Shown in pieces: positions 33,712 through 44,352 of a DNA stretch of 64,000 bases. The DNA comes from Tubulanus polymorphus. Taxonomy: Eukaryota; Nemertea; Palaeonemertea; Tubulaniformes; Tubulanidae. Within the stretch, counting starts at the first letter, position 1; every line of letters starts with the position of its first letter. Under the pieces are notes generated by a model, which did not search any database, was not told the origin of the DNA, and worked only from the letters and a program-made list of their open reading frames with translations. The DNA lies in NCBI RefSeq assembly GCF_964204645.1, contig NC_134027.1, positions 14,746,485 through 14,810,484 of the forward strand. The letters run 5' to 3'. The position numbers were made by a program, and so were the translations under genes.

Positions 33712-34470
33712 TTACTCTCTACATCTTATAACTAATTCATATATCACAGGAAAATTATTCAAATCAATTAAATAACCATTATGATTTCTTATTTCTAATT
33801 TAAAATTATTGAAATGTGGAATACAAGGTTTTAAATCACATTCAGCTAAATTATAATTTATTTGCGTTCCAAATTGTTTAACATTTTTTAATGGTAAAAT
33901 ATTTAATATACTAGAATTACAAATTGTATCTTTAGTTGCTTCAAATGTTTTTGTTGGGTCAATTAAATTGCAATTAATATAAAAATGTGTAAAAGGTATT
34001 AAGTTTGATCTAACTTCTGCGTATGCTGTAACAATATCTGGGTTAATTCCTAACAGTTTACCTAAAGGTTTTCTTACTGTAAATTTAAATTGTTCGTCAT
34101 TAGCTAACCTAATCTTTATTTTATTAGAACTATCACTTTTTAAAATTCTAATGCTAAATCCGGAATCACTTCCTAATTTAGCTCGAGCTTTTCTATTAAT
34201 TTCTTGTGCTAATGTATCTAAATTATATAATCCTGGTTTTAAATATTAAAAAAACAATTTATTCCTTTTTTTGTAAAAGATTGAAAAAATTAAATGTTCT
34301 AGACTTTTATCCGATACATTATAAAAAGAATTACATAAACTTATATTTACTAATTTTAAATCAACACAATTCTTAAATTCTCTATCTAATTGAACTATTA
34401 AATTATGTGATTTATAATTTGTAAGTCTTCTAGAATCAACAAATATTCTGTATTCTTTTAATTCTACCAT
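33712..34470 (-). pseudogene. Penton-like (minor capsid) protein with in-frame stop
   Basis: The frame runs 252 codons from ATG at 34470 to TAA at 33712, with one in-frame TAA at 34246-34248. The N-terminus (MVELKEYRIFVDSRRLTNYK, then LVNISLCNSFYNVSD) and C-terminus (FKLEIRNHNGYLIDLNNFPV) follow a pattern I associate with virion proteins of Polintons and related elements: a short S-R-rich start, a Y-x-L-D-x-L-A-x-E-I-N block, and a terminal I-R-x-x-x-G-x-x-I-D-L-N strand. Assignment as penton/minor capsid is inference. The stretch just before the stop (SIFYKKRNKLFF) looks unlike the rest and may reflect local damage. Confidence 0.65.
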
Positions 34471-34487
34471 TTATTTTACATATTTTC

Positions 34488-34841
34488 TTATTCGAAATCT
34501 ATTTCATGGTGCCCTTTTTCATTCTTACCTTTGTATACGAAATAGAAATCTCCAGAACATAATTCTTCTAAATCTTCACTTGATAATCTATGAAATCTAT
34601 CCGGTAAATATGTTCTGAATTTATATGTATTTCCTTTTAATCCTTCATATTCTAAGTGTATAACTAATTTATCTCCATATTTATAAGTAACTGTATCAAT
34701 ATTTGTAATTAGATATTTCTTACGGATTGTTAATTCTGTTAACTTTTTGAATTTATAATCTACAGATTTTACATTTGTAGTATCTTTTATTCTATCTAGA
34801 AATGATTTGTTTTTCTCACTGTGTGTTTGTTTACTCTCCAT
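34488..34841 (-). CDS. Small OB-like protein, possible ssDNA-binding factor
   Basis: 117 residues, intact. After a basic start, residues 31-115 alternate predicted strands: KLTELTIRKKYLITNIDTVT, YGDKLVIHLEYEGL, KFRTYLPDRFHRLS, DFYFVYKGK. This strand-rich pattern with Y-G-D-x-x-V-x-x-L-E and L-P-x-R-F resembles small OB-fold-like proteins found next to polymerases in Polintons and related invertebrate elements. ssDNA binding is inference. A decayed copy lies at 14722-15628. Its upstream sequence belongs to the polymerase-type class, not the capsid-type class. Confidence 0.65.
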   Translation of the reverse strand: MESKQTHSEKNKSFLDRIKDTTNVKSVDYKFKKLTELTIRKKYLITNIDTVTYKYGDKLVIHLEYEGLKGNTYKFRTYLPDRFHRLSSEDLEELCSGDFYFVYKGKNEKGHHEIDFE

Positions 34842-34870
34842 TTTAATAACATATTTTTATTAAAATTTGA

Positions 34871-35074
34871 TTAACACGTTAGAATTCTTTTCATTATCTC
34901 GTTCTCTTTTGTTTCTTCTCTTTTAAATTTTAAGTATTCATCTAAATTGCAACCATAAGCAACTGTATGAATTCCATCATCTAAAATATATCTTTTATCG
35001 TCAAATGGGTTTAGACTTATCTTTTCAATTTCTTCAATAAACATTTCATGATCTTCAGATCTTAAACATCTCAT
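34871..35074 (-). pseudogene. DNA polymerase B, detached C-terminal fragment
   Basis: 67 codons containing ISLNPFDDKRYILDDGIHTV and AYG, the closing signature of Polinton/adintovirus polymerase B. Its ATG overlaps the TGA of the upstream polymerase frame by one shift, so it is an out-of-frame remnant. The palm and thumb sequence that should separate it from the upstream part is missing. Confidence 0.85.
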
Positions 35075-37568
35075 CTTATGTTTATTAACTTTAACTTTTC
35101 TGTATGAATATGATTTTCGGGTTTAATTCTTTTTTGGTAATTTGATAATTCTTCATGAGTTACAGTTTTATGTTCGGGGCAGTAAGCTAGATTTCTAGAT
35201 TTAAATTTAATATGTTCAGGATATTCTAAATCTACAACAAAGAAGTAACCAGTATCTGATTCATCTGCAATATCTAGAATTCTTTTCTTCCAATCAAATT
35301 TATCATTATTTTCATTCTGTAAAACTTCACTTATTTCAAATACTCCATAAGGTTGTGGTTCCATCATTGCCCAACCATACAAATTATTTGCATCTATATA
35401 TAATAACTTATATCCAGGGTTATCATTTACATTGAAATATCTATCACCTAATACACCTGAAACTCCTCCTCTTATAGATTTTTCAAATAATAATAATTGA
35501 TCTATATTTGTTAACAAATCCATTTTTATATCTGTAAATTTTAATCCACAATCCCATGTTAATCCTGGTGATGAATAACAATGACAAGGATCAATATTGA
35601 AATATTTTAGGTTTACATCTCTAAACCTTTCGAATATATCGGTTAATAATAATACATCTGATTTTAGATATATATCTACTAATTGTCCATGATTTTCTAT
35701 TTTGAAATGATTCCAAATATTCAATGTTCTATTATAGACTTCATCTTTAACATATTCATTTTTTAATTCATCATAGTATTGTTCTTTCAATAATTCAGTT
35801 ATGTTAAAATTATTATGTGATTTATAAAATGAATATGGAATTGCGCCTTTATATCTCATTAATTGGAAATCATCATTATTTGGATAGTGTTGCTTTAATA
35901 TCTTTAATTCATCATCAACTAATGATTTTGATAAGTTATCTAATGAACTATTTAAAAATCTATATGAATCTATAAATCTTAGACAACCAAATTGGAATGA
36001 TATATAATTCTCAGATGTTTTAGCTAACATTCTAAATTTATAAGTTGGTATTTTATCTTTTGATCTATTTGAATTTAATCTTTCTATTTCATTATTAATT
36101 TCTTCTATCTTATGGCATAACTGTTTGATAAATAAATGTGCATCATATCCTGATAGATTATGAAATATAACTGGTACAAAATTAATTTTCTTAGCTTGTA
36201 AGTTACAATTCTCATGTGCAGCGCCTCTAAACTTTCCGTTCAAATGATCATGGTCTCTTACTTTTTTATCTTTATAATTAAATATCTTTTCACAATAATA
36301 ACATTTATCTGCAAACGCAAATGCTTCTTTATCTTCTTCTGTCATTATAATTTCTATATTTTTATTTAACTTTTCATTAAATTTTATTTCATATTCAATT
36401 AATAAGTCACAAAAATGATTGATAACATTTTCATTTCTATAATCATAATATTCACTTTCAATTGGTTCTGGATAATCAGATTTAATATATAACCCGAAAG
36501 CTGCAGCTGATTGATGAATCTTTTTAATAGTATTTGTTTTTGGTGGTTCATCTGAAAAATCATTTTCATTAGAATTTAATTTCTTTCTTTTATAATATAT
36601 TTCTTTTCTATCTTGATCAGTTAGTTCTTTATTTAATGATTCAAAATCTCCATGTATTACAAATGGTACTTTATTCTTGTAATCATATTTTTTGAATTCT
36701 AATATTTTATCCTTTTCATTTGGTAAAACTAATTTACAATAATCATGATTTTCACATAATTGTTTATGATTTAATAATGTACTTTCATTACTGAATCTAT
36801 GTAAACATTTTCTACAAAGATATATTTTATTATGGTGATCACTTTCTGTTCTAAAGAATAAATCTATTTGTTTAATCCACATATAATGATTCTCATAATA
36901 TAGTATATCTATAACATCATTTGAATCATAATCTTTTGATAGATATAAAGGTTCTAATGTATAATGTTTTATATTGTTACCTTTTGTATTTGGTAATTTG
37001 ATTAAATCAAATACATTTATTCTTAAATTATTATCTCTTTCTATTTTTGGGATATTTTTAATTCTTACAGGATACTTATCTATCTTATAATTATTTTCAA
37101 ATTGTTTATAATGAGTTAATCTAAAACTATGTTGTTTATAATCTTCAACTGGGTGTAAGCAACTTATTATAGCCCATAGAAAACATTTATCATCTTCATT
37201 TTGTACATTTATAACAGCATTAGTTTTAAATGGTAGTTTAATATAACTCGATGCTTCAATATCTGGTTCTTTATAATATGATACATTATTTTCATCAATT
37301 GGTTTTGATTTAGTTAACTTATTATATTTTGTGTTATAAACATGTAAAGTCATAAATATTATTTCATCAAATACTAAACCAGATCCTTCAAAATATTTCT
37401 CTTCTATTTTAGTTTTTACTTCATTATAACATTTATCTAATTTATCATCTATATGTTGTTTAGATATAATATGTTGTGAATGAGAATTTATATTAAATAT
37501 TGGTTTATCTTCAGATTTTATGTATTTAACTTTAGAAGATATACTTATTTTAGGATATTCAACATCAG
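35071..37568 (-). pseudogene. Protein-primed-type DNA polymerase B, truncated after motif A
   Basis: The frame is open from the insertion border at 37568 to TGA at 35071. From the Met at 37353, the 760 residues show: a CxxC...H..C zinc-like motif (180-200), Exo I (HGDFES, Asp236/Glu238), a second CYYC...H..C region (351-383), Exo II (SGYDAH, Asp404), Exo III (YLKSDVLLL, Asp566) and motif A (DANNLYGWAM, 654-663). Motif B and the YxDTDS motif C are absent: after HTEKL the sequence jumps to the C-terminal tail out of frame. About 300 or more residues are deleted, so this polymerase is inactive. The 70 codons upstream of Met 37353 are coding (HIDDKLDKCYNEVKTKIEEK), so that Met is internal. Confidence 0.93.
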
Positions 37569-37573
37569 TTATT

Positions 37574-39058
37574 AGAGCTTTCTGCTGCTTCGCAGAAAGC
37601 TCTATTATTATTGCCGTGTTTTTTATTTTTCCGTCTTACATCCGCAACCTCCAAAAGATTAATTCAGGCCACAATACTTAACGGATCATCACGAAAATTG
37701 ACAGGCACATTCTTCAGTCATATATCTAGGTCCTCTAGAAGCCCGATTTTTGATTAAGGCCTTAGTTTTCGAATTAGGGGGGTTTAAAAATTCGAAAATT
37801 TCGGGGGTCTAAAAGTTTCTGTGACAAAAAGTTTTATCTTTGAGCTTTCGGAAAATTTCTAATGGCAAAGTTGTAGCTAGGTTCCTGTAGTTTATTTTGG
37901 TACAAAAATGACTGTTCTAGGTCCTTTCGTTCGTCCGCTAGGGGCCCCCAAATACGTACCCCAAAATCTCAAAAAATCACATTTTCGCGAATATCTCGAA
38001 AACTAGCAGGAGTATCGCGTTTCAACCCTGCGGCACGCTTGTAGAGAATTGAAAAACGCATCTTTTGGTGTATAGCTCGACAACGTCCAGTGAGGGGTAT
38101 AGCGGTGGCGCCCCCTCAAATATTCTTGAAAAATAGACTTCCGAAATTCGTCCATCGAGAAAAATTTTTATCTTAGGCACTTTTAAAGTTTTTAATAGCT
38201 GGATTTGTAGTTAATAACCTGTAGTTAATTTCAATACAAAAACGATTATTCTAGGCCCATCCGTTCGGGCGCCAGGGGCCCCAGAATAGGGACCATGAAC
38301 AATGAAATATCTCATATCTGCTTATAACCTTTGAACGGTAAGAGATAGAATAGTGCTGTCACTGACTTTTTTATAGAGCTCGAAAAGACGCTTCAAATGA
38401 TGTATAACTTTACTATATTCGGTCAAAGGGAAAGCAGTGGCGCCCCTTCGAAATTTCTTTAAAAATAGAAAAAATATCGATTAGTCCACGAAAACCCAAC
38501 TGATTGTGCCGAGATTTGACACACTAATGCACCGTACGAATGCGCACAATCCATCCATTCAAACCCTAAGTAAAATATCGATATTTTGGGCACTAGGGGG
38601 CGCTAAATGAATTTCTAAGTGATCACTTTTCAAAAATTTTTTATTTTTACCTGAATCGATATGCATCTGGCCTATGTGCTCAATCCATCAATTCAAACCC
38701 TATCTAAAATATTGATACTTAAGCCTCCACGGGCGGCAAAGCGTCTTTGGCCATTTTAATCACTAGTGAACGATGCGCGCCTAAACATTACAAAGACTCT
38801 TTGAATTTCCGTTGATAGAGAAGCGGCTAGATAGCCGTGTGGTTAACCCGTTGGACTGATATTCAGTGCATTGCGAGTTCGAGTCACCTACCCGCTTATT
38901 TTTTTTCGTCGTGTATCAATGATACGGTACTATCATTTACCTAGGTTAAATCTTAATCGATCTCCTAAACAACTTGCCCGATTACGACCAAATTTGAGGT
39001 ATGGATACTACAGAGCCCAAATCGCCCAAGGACCTTGAAGCAAGTCGCAGAAAGCTCT
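37574..39058. mobile_element. 1,485-bp non-autonomous DNA transposon inside the polymerase gene
   Basis: Begins AGAGCTTTCTGC and ends GCAGAAAGCTCT (12-bp inverted repeats), flanked by TTATT on both sides (37569-37573 and 39059-39063). It is clearly less AT-rich than the Polinton and has no long open frame, but includes a tRNA-like stretch. Repeated GGGGCCCC-type and GGCGCCCC words occur (37940-38460). A second GCAGAAAGCTCT at 37594-37605 makes the left end a hairpin. The superfamily is open. It separates the N-terminal zinc-finger part of the polymerase from the exonuclease part. Confidence 0.85.
38822..38900 (+). repeat. tRNA-like segment within the insertion
   Basis: CTAGATAGCCGTGTGGTTAA resembles a D-arm/A box, and GAGTTCGAGTCACC resembles a T-arm/B box 40 bases on. 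The acceptor stem is poor, so this is a tRNA-derived piece, not a tRNA gene. Confidence 0.4.
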
Positions 39059-39063
39059 TTATT

Positions 39064-39614
39064 GCTGCTTTGCAGCTATATTTATTTTTATTATTTCTTT
39101 CATATTTTCTAAATGTTTTTTATTTTCTTCTAATGTTTTTTACTTTACGAAATTTAAACTCGATAGCTGCTGGGCCAATATCACTTTTAAATGCTTCGGT
39201 TATCTCAATATCTTTTTTATTATCTAATGAATTAATATAATTTCTTACATCTTCCATGTATGGTCTTTTATTGTTTAATTTATTTCTTATTCTTTTAATT
39301 GTCTTCTGTTTCTTATCATTATCTTCATCAAAATAATCTTCACCTAAAATATCATTATTCTTATTTCTAATATGACTTTTAGATTTTAAATGTTCTTTAT
39401 AATATCTTTTATCACTGAATGATTGATTACATGTATCATATTTGTATGTATCTTTTTCATTCTTTAATTCATCTAATTTAGATTCTAATATATCATCTTC
39501 ATATTCTAATTTCAATTTATTCTCTAAATGTGTTTTAGTTTTATTGTGTCTTGCTTTTTGGGATTTATCTATATTGATATTACATGTTGGACAGTAGTAC
39601 TTATTTGCTTCCAT
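39064..39614 (-). pseudogene. DNA polymerase B, N-terminal zinc-finger part, cut off by insertion
   Basis: The 164-residue open frame (39614-39120) starts MEANKYYCPTCNINIDKSQK with a C2H2-type finger, followed by a second finger in which the first Cys is replaced (YKYDTCNQSFSDKRYYKEHL). After KFRKVKNI near 39130 the original frame ends, but the neighbouring frame stays coding (LEENKKHLENMKEIIKINIA) up to the insertion at 39058, so a small deletion has shifted it. Beyond the insertion the same frame continues at 37568 into the polymerase. The gene therefore probably began here, giving the polymerase a zinc-finger N-terminus, unless a separate gene was fused. Confidence 0.7.
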
Positions 39615-39655
39615 TTTAATACTAAATTTTTTATTAAAATTGATTTTAGAAGTTC
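39612..39655 (-). promoter_or_regulatory. Second-class upstream block at polymerase start
   Basis: The coding strand has AACTTCTAAAATCAATTT, then a TAATAAAAAATTT stretch, then TTAAAATGG at the start. The HNH gene (27955-27998) has the same AACTTCTAAAATCAATTT and a similar A-rich middle. The OB-like gene (34839-34885) shares AATTTTAATAAAAA and TATTAAAATGG. A separate promoter class is inferred. Confidence 0.55.
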
Positions 39656-39761
39656 AATGATTTATATCATGTATTATTTCAATCACACTTTACTAACACT
39701 TTTAATGTTTAAACATCTAACTCACACAAATATGAATATTGAAATAATGTTGTAAATATAT

Positions 39762-40140
39762 ACTTTTATATTGAATAAACTGTCAATTTAAATGTTATTC
39801 ATTTATATGAATATTTTAAGAGTCATAGGGATAATAGGCTTTCAGGTTAAAGGTTGAATGGTCGAGTTCATTAAAAACAAATATTAAAAGTAATTTAAAA
39901 CTATAATATATTTTCATAACCGTGTGTATTTCAGTTGAATAATAGAATAATTATTATTATTAAAATATATTTGATTATATGCTTTTTAAATTATTGATAT
40001 CTTAGAATAAATATTTAGTTATAATATAAAATACACACGGTTATGAAAATATATTATAGTTTTAAATTACTTTTAATGTTTTGTTTTTAATGAACTCGAC
40101 CGTTCGACCTTTGGCTTGAAAGCCTATTATCCCTATTACT
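39762..40140 (-). repeat. Polinton right terminal inverted repeat with internal palindrome
   Basis: Inverse counterpart of 23052-23430. The palindromic unit is 39821-40140. The inner tip differs by one base from the outer (AGTCATAGGG against AGTAATAGGG). Arms of the two ends match each other better than the two arms within one end, which suggests that the whole unit is copied or corrected between ends. Confidence 0.95.
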
Positions 40141-40340
40141 GAGGTGCTAGCAGCCCTGTACGCACTCGGCAGATGGTTTGCTTTGTAATGCGTGCAGGGT
40201 CCTGGGAAAAATAAATGCTTTTATTAACTTTTCCATGCGTTGAACACCACAACAGTGATTAAATTTACACGTTGTTTGTCGTAGATTGCAATATTATGAT
40301 GGTTATTTGCCGCTGCTGTAGTTTTTGGAATTGAATCGAG
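40141..40340. other. Host intron resuming after the Polinton
   Basis: GAGGTG (40141-40146) is the right copy of the target duplication. Nothing further is recognised before the tRNA-like segment. Confidence 0.6.
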
Positions 40341-40412
40341 CGGCCTGTAGCTCAGTGAGATAAGGTGTGATGCTATCAGTGCTGCATGGTTTTGAGTCCT
40401 GCTGGCGTCGTA
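40340..40412 (+). repeat. tRNA-like SINE head
   Basis: GGCCTGTAGCTCAGTGAGAT matches a tRNA 5' part and A box, and GGTTTTGAGTCCTGCTGG matches a B box with one substitution. The anticodon arm is degenerate, so a tRNA-derived repeat is more likely than a gene. Confidence 0.5.
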
Positions 40413-40636
40413 CATATGCAGTCAAGTTGTATATACCTAGATGCCCCAAATTGGGACGACCAAACAAAATTCAAAAATCTTCTCACGGATGAAAAAACTA
40501 CACGGTCCAATTGGGGAATACATCTCGCGAGGCTTTGAAATCCTAGATTCTGGTAGTTAATAAGAAACAACTGTTATCCCCCTTATTGTTGTTATTGATG
40601 TAAAATGTTTAATCTTTGTAAATACTATTTGTTCAT

Positions 40637-42935
40637 CGGTTCCCGAACTTCGCTGAAAAAGCTGAAACACTGAAATGCTGAAACGCTGAAAATAAAACGC
40701 TGAAATTTCAGGGAATTCCCGAAAAACACTGAAAATTCTGGGAATTCCCGAAAAACGCTGAGTCATGCTAGGAACCGACAATAGGCCTACACGTTTTGAA
40801 CTTTTTTCCGGGCCGGGACCGCTGCCGAGTCCTGAACATTTGCTTTCGTCTCTACCTAATTTTTGGTTGTAGAGACATGCAAAAACAGTATGTGTGGAGT
40901 ATGAAAACCTATCAAAACTTTATCACAACCGTACAAGCCAACGTTATTTTCGGTGTCATTGAAATTCGTTAATACAGCTTCAACTGTCAGTGAAGGCACT
41001 CCACATTGTAGATAAACTGGAACTCCTAACTCTCAAAATTAAACGTCAACAAGAAAGATCCAATAATTGAACGTTTATCTTAACTATATTCATTAAAAGC
41101 TTGAAATATACATTATACATTACGCAAGAGTACACAAAAGTTCAAAAAATCAGTTCTACATTTTATCCGAATCAAGCGTTAAAGCCACAGATTCGCTTAG
41201 CTTGGGCTTGAATTCTGGTTCCATTGCTTCGTATGCTATTGAAATCCCCTTGGTTACCTCGGAATATCGCTTAGCTTTTAAAGACTACATGGTCCCAGGA
41301 AATAATAATAATAATAATAATAATTTATTTACTTATAAAGCGCATTTCTATAAAACATAATCATGGCACTTCACATTATTAAAACATATAAGACAGAAGC
41401 AGATTAAAACACTAATTGTACAGGTTTCTAAAATAAAAAGTTTTTAAACGTGATTTAAAACATGAGACAGTTGGACTTTCACGAATTTCCTGTGGTAAGA
41501 CATTCCATAAAGTTGGTGCCATGAAAGTAAAAGCTTTACGTCCAGCAACACGACTGTTATTAAGTTTAACTAAAATTGTTGGGTCATTGCTAGATCTAAG
41601 AGGTTGACTTGGAACATACCTAGTTAAAAGACTGCAAGTACACTGGAGCAGTACCATTAAGACATTTATAGACAATTAATAAAATTTTAAAATTTACTGT
41701 AAAATGGGCAGCCAGTGCAAATCACGTAAAAAAGGAGTAATATGGTCATTTTTTCTAGCCCTAGCAATTAGGCGAGCAGCATTATTCATTACAAGTTGCA
41801 GTTTTTTAATATTAGACGCAGATGTACCAGCCAACAGAGAGTTTGCATAGTCTAGCCTGGAAACCACTAAAGAGTTGACAGCATTTTTACACGATTGGTC
41901 ATCCAGAAGGTGACGAATTTTGCTAATGCAATAAAGATGATAATTTGCTTTGCGACACACATTATTGATAAGATCTGACATCGACATGTCCTGGTCAAAC
42001 AACACCCCTAGATTATTAATTACTTTACTAGGTAGAATCTCATCATCATCAATTTGCAAAACAATATCACTCGGTAATTTCTTGCGAGCTTGAGGGGACG
42101 CCAGTACAGCAAAGTGAGTTTTATCGCCATTTGCCTTAAGTTTTTAAGGAGAAACAAGTAAAGCGGGGTCTACTGTACATCAGCTGTTGACTTATTTCTC
42201 TCTGGTTGAATAAAGTTATTACTGAAATAGCGTTCGTTTTATTCTATGTTTTAAAATTGTGTCGTTTGCTATTCTGCTACAAATTTCACAGTTGAAGTTC
42301 ACTGGTGGCATCTGATTGCGTGAAATATAATCACTGCTATAAAAAGTCTTTTCTCGGTATCTGTATGTCCATCTAAGCAACTTGGTCTACGATTCCTCCA
42401 TTTATAGATAGTCTAAAAATAAGAATTGATACATTTTTCTTACAGATGGTTTGTCATTTCTTTAAAAAACCTCCGGTCTCCAACAGAGAATATCACAGTC
42501 GTCCATAGTCATGCGTGACATGTTGACAAAAGAGAAGTGGCAATCATAATCATATTTTATATACATTTGAAATGTTTAAATAAGATTTTTTTCGTCTTGT
42601 AGAAGTCAACCACATTCTTGGAATATTCACAAAGTGTTTAAAAGTGGCTTGTACGGTTGTGAATGGGTTTTCATAGGTTTTCATACTCCTCACATACTGT
42701 TTTATGCATGTCTCTATAACTAAATTAGGTAGAGACTAAAGCACGGTTCAGGACTCGGCAGCGTCCCCGCTCCTGAAAAAAAGTTCAAAACGTGTATTGT
42801 CGGTTCCTAGCACGATTTCAGCGATTTTCGGGAATTCCCAGAAATTTCAGTGTTTTTCGGGAATTCCTTGAAATTTCAGCGTTCTTTTTTCAGCGTTTCA
42901 GTGATTCAGCTTTTTTAGCGAAGTTCAGGAACCGC
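40637..42935. mobile_element. Transposon with about 300-bp CGGTTCC inverted repeats
   Basis: Left end 40637-40940 and right end 42642-42934 are inverse copies: CGGTTCC.GAACTTCGCT, GCTGAAA repeats, GGGAATT...CCGAAAA, GCTGCCGAGTCC, GAGACATGCA, GAGTATGAAAACCTAT, ACAACCGTACAAGCCA. TTGTTCAT flanks both sides (40629-40636 and 42936-42943), an 8-bp duplication (9 with one mismatch). No transposase lies between; instead there is a truncated LINE. A single-ended copy lies at 11158-11415. An 8-bp duplication would fit hAT and 9 bp would fit MULE; undecided. Confidence 0.75.
41301..42140 (-). pseudogene. LINE (CR1/L2-like) 3' fragment with RT C-terminal region
   Basis: The - strand frames 42059-41694 and 41675-41412 read NLGVLFDQDMSMSDLINNVC, RHLLDDQSCKNAVNSLVVSR, LDYANSLLAG, RLIARARKNDHITPFLRDLH and ALWNVLPQEIRESP-type sequence, the standard C-terminus of CR1/L2/Daphne-group ORF2. 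A frameshift near 41690 breaks it. It ends in (AAT)n at 41301-41333, the 3' tail. The 5' end is truncated. It sits inside the CGGTTCC element. Confidence 0.85.
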
Positions 42936-42964
42936 TTGTTCATGCTTTGTAAATACTACTTGTA

Positions 42965-43045
42965 AATACCACTCTATACATCTCGACCCAAAATGGTGTA
43001 ATTGGTACAATAAAGACTTTTTGCATTGAAATTGAAATTGAGATG
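42965..43045 (+). repeat. 3' tail of a non-LTR element
   Basis: GGTACAATAAAGACTTTTTG is followed by a short ATTGAA tandem tail, like the piece at 13540-13662. The CGGTTCC element is inserted just upstream, within this tail or its target. Confidence 0.4.
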
Positions 43046-44352
43046 CGGCAACACGTCAAAGGCCGTCTTGTCGTGAGGTGAAATAAACAACCAATATGGT
43101 TCGTCTTGGGAAACCAAACGATGCAAAGCCAAACAAACATTCACCAGCCGGACTCAGTGATACCAACGCTGGCATCGCCCTCTGTGTGTGCGGATGTTTT
43201 GTTTTTTGCATGCGTTCATTTGACCGGTTGATCTACGCATATCATTGGATCTTGCATTCAGAAAAATCGTTCTGTTTTTGTTTTTAAATTAAGCAGCAAC
43301 AGGGCATAACAGTTCACGCAAAAAACCACAGTCAGTCGAGATTACCCTAACAGTTTTACATCGTTGATACGAATCTTGCGTAGGCGAAAGTGCAGAAATT
43401 GTTGTATTAAATGAATTCCAAAGCTTGATTGATATAGATATCCAAGCTGGCACATGATGGAAACCATCAGAATAAACTAGCAGAAAGAACAGAATTGCAT
43501 TAATGAGGTTTAACCATGCAAATAGCCTAGGCTCGTTCGGCAGAAAAATGAAATTTTCAGCATAAATGGAAATCGTACTAACACAAATTGACCTCAAGTC
43601 TGTGGTCCTCCCAATCAACATCGTCATAAAACGTTTGCCGGTAGATGTAATACATCATGTAGATGTTATACACTTAATACCTTACCACAGTGTAATCTAC
43701 CAATGCTTCAAGGCCCATGGGCCTCTTGTAATTCGAAAAGTTATTGTTAAATTCACTTCATGGGTGGCTAAGTTTCTCGTAACTCACCTGCTCTGCTACC
43801 AGTGAATCAATTACAAGCAAACGAGTACTGTATTTCCTGTCATTCTGTGTGTGGAATATATGCCTTGGGTTGTTCGGATAATGACAGGAAATATCTTATA
43901 GCATTAGATCTTTGAATTAAGGAAATGTCGATGGATGTATAGTATGAGAATTCTATTTGTGATGTGAAAAAGTCATAGCGCCAAATACTGTACACTTCAG
44001 CAAGATGATTTAGAATATTGCATTATTCAGATGTGAGTGAACGACCCTCGGATGTGGCTGTTGTTTAATACAACTATAATGACAAACCAAGTTCAAAAGA
44101 TTCGAATGTGTGTCCGATAAGGGGGTTTAGGTAGTTTTCTAATGGCTTTACACCATGCTGTAAATACACTGTTGATATTAGGGTTAGAGTAATCTCACAA
44201 AGTACAACCATACAATGACATACTATATGTTTTAGTGCAATCTCAAATCAAAGCTAAGCAGAGAAAAATCATAGGAAACTCGATCAACATGCATTAGAAA
44301 AATTATTACCACCATCAGCATAATAATGAATCGTATCACTACTCGCTTCAGA
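43046..44352. other. Intronic DNA, nothing recognised
   Basis: Open frames at 43096-43287, 43289-43627 and 43566-43805 lie on opposite strands and show no domain. No repeat structure was found. Confidence 0.4.

Larger units (their letters stand above)
23052..40140 (-). mobile_element. Polinton/Maverick element, complete termini, decayed genes
   Basis: The element starts AGTAATAGGGATAATAGG and ends with its complement. GAGGTG flanks it on both sides (23046-23051, 40141-40146). AG...CT ends, a 6-bp duplication, a protein-primed-type polymerase B, a retroviral-type integrase, an FtsK/A32-like ATPase and a double-jelly-roll capsid protein are the defining set of Polintons (established knowledge). 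Length is 17,089 bp, within the usual 15-20 kb. All supported genes run leftward, tightly packed, several with stop/start overlaps. I did not find the adenovirus-type cysteine protease. Many genes are broken, so this copy cannot move or make particles by itself, although its ends and integrase look intact. Confidence 0.97.

Noticed and set aside
40340-40412. Functional tRNA gene
   Set aside because: The B box is imperfect and the anticodon arm does not fold, as expected for a SINE head.
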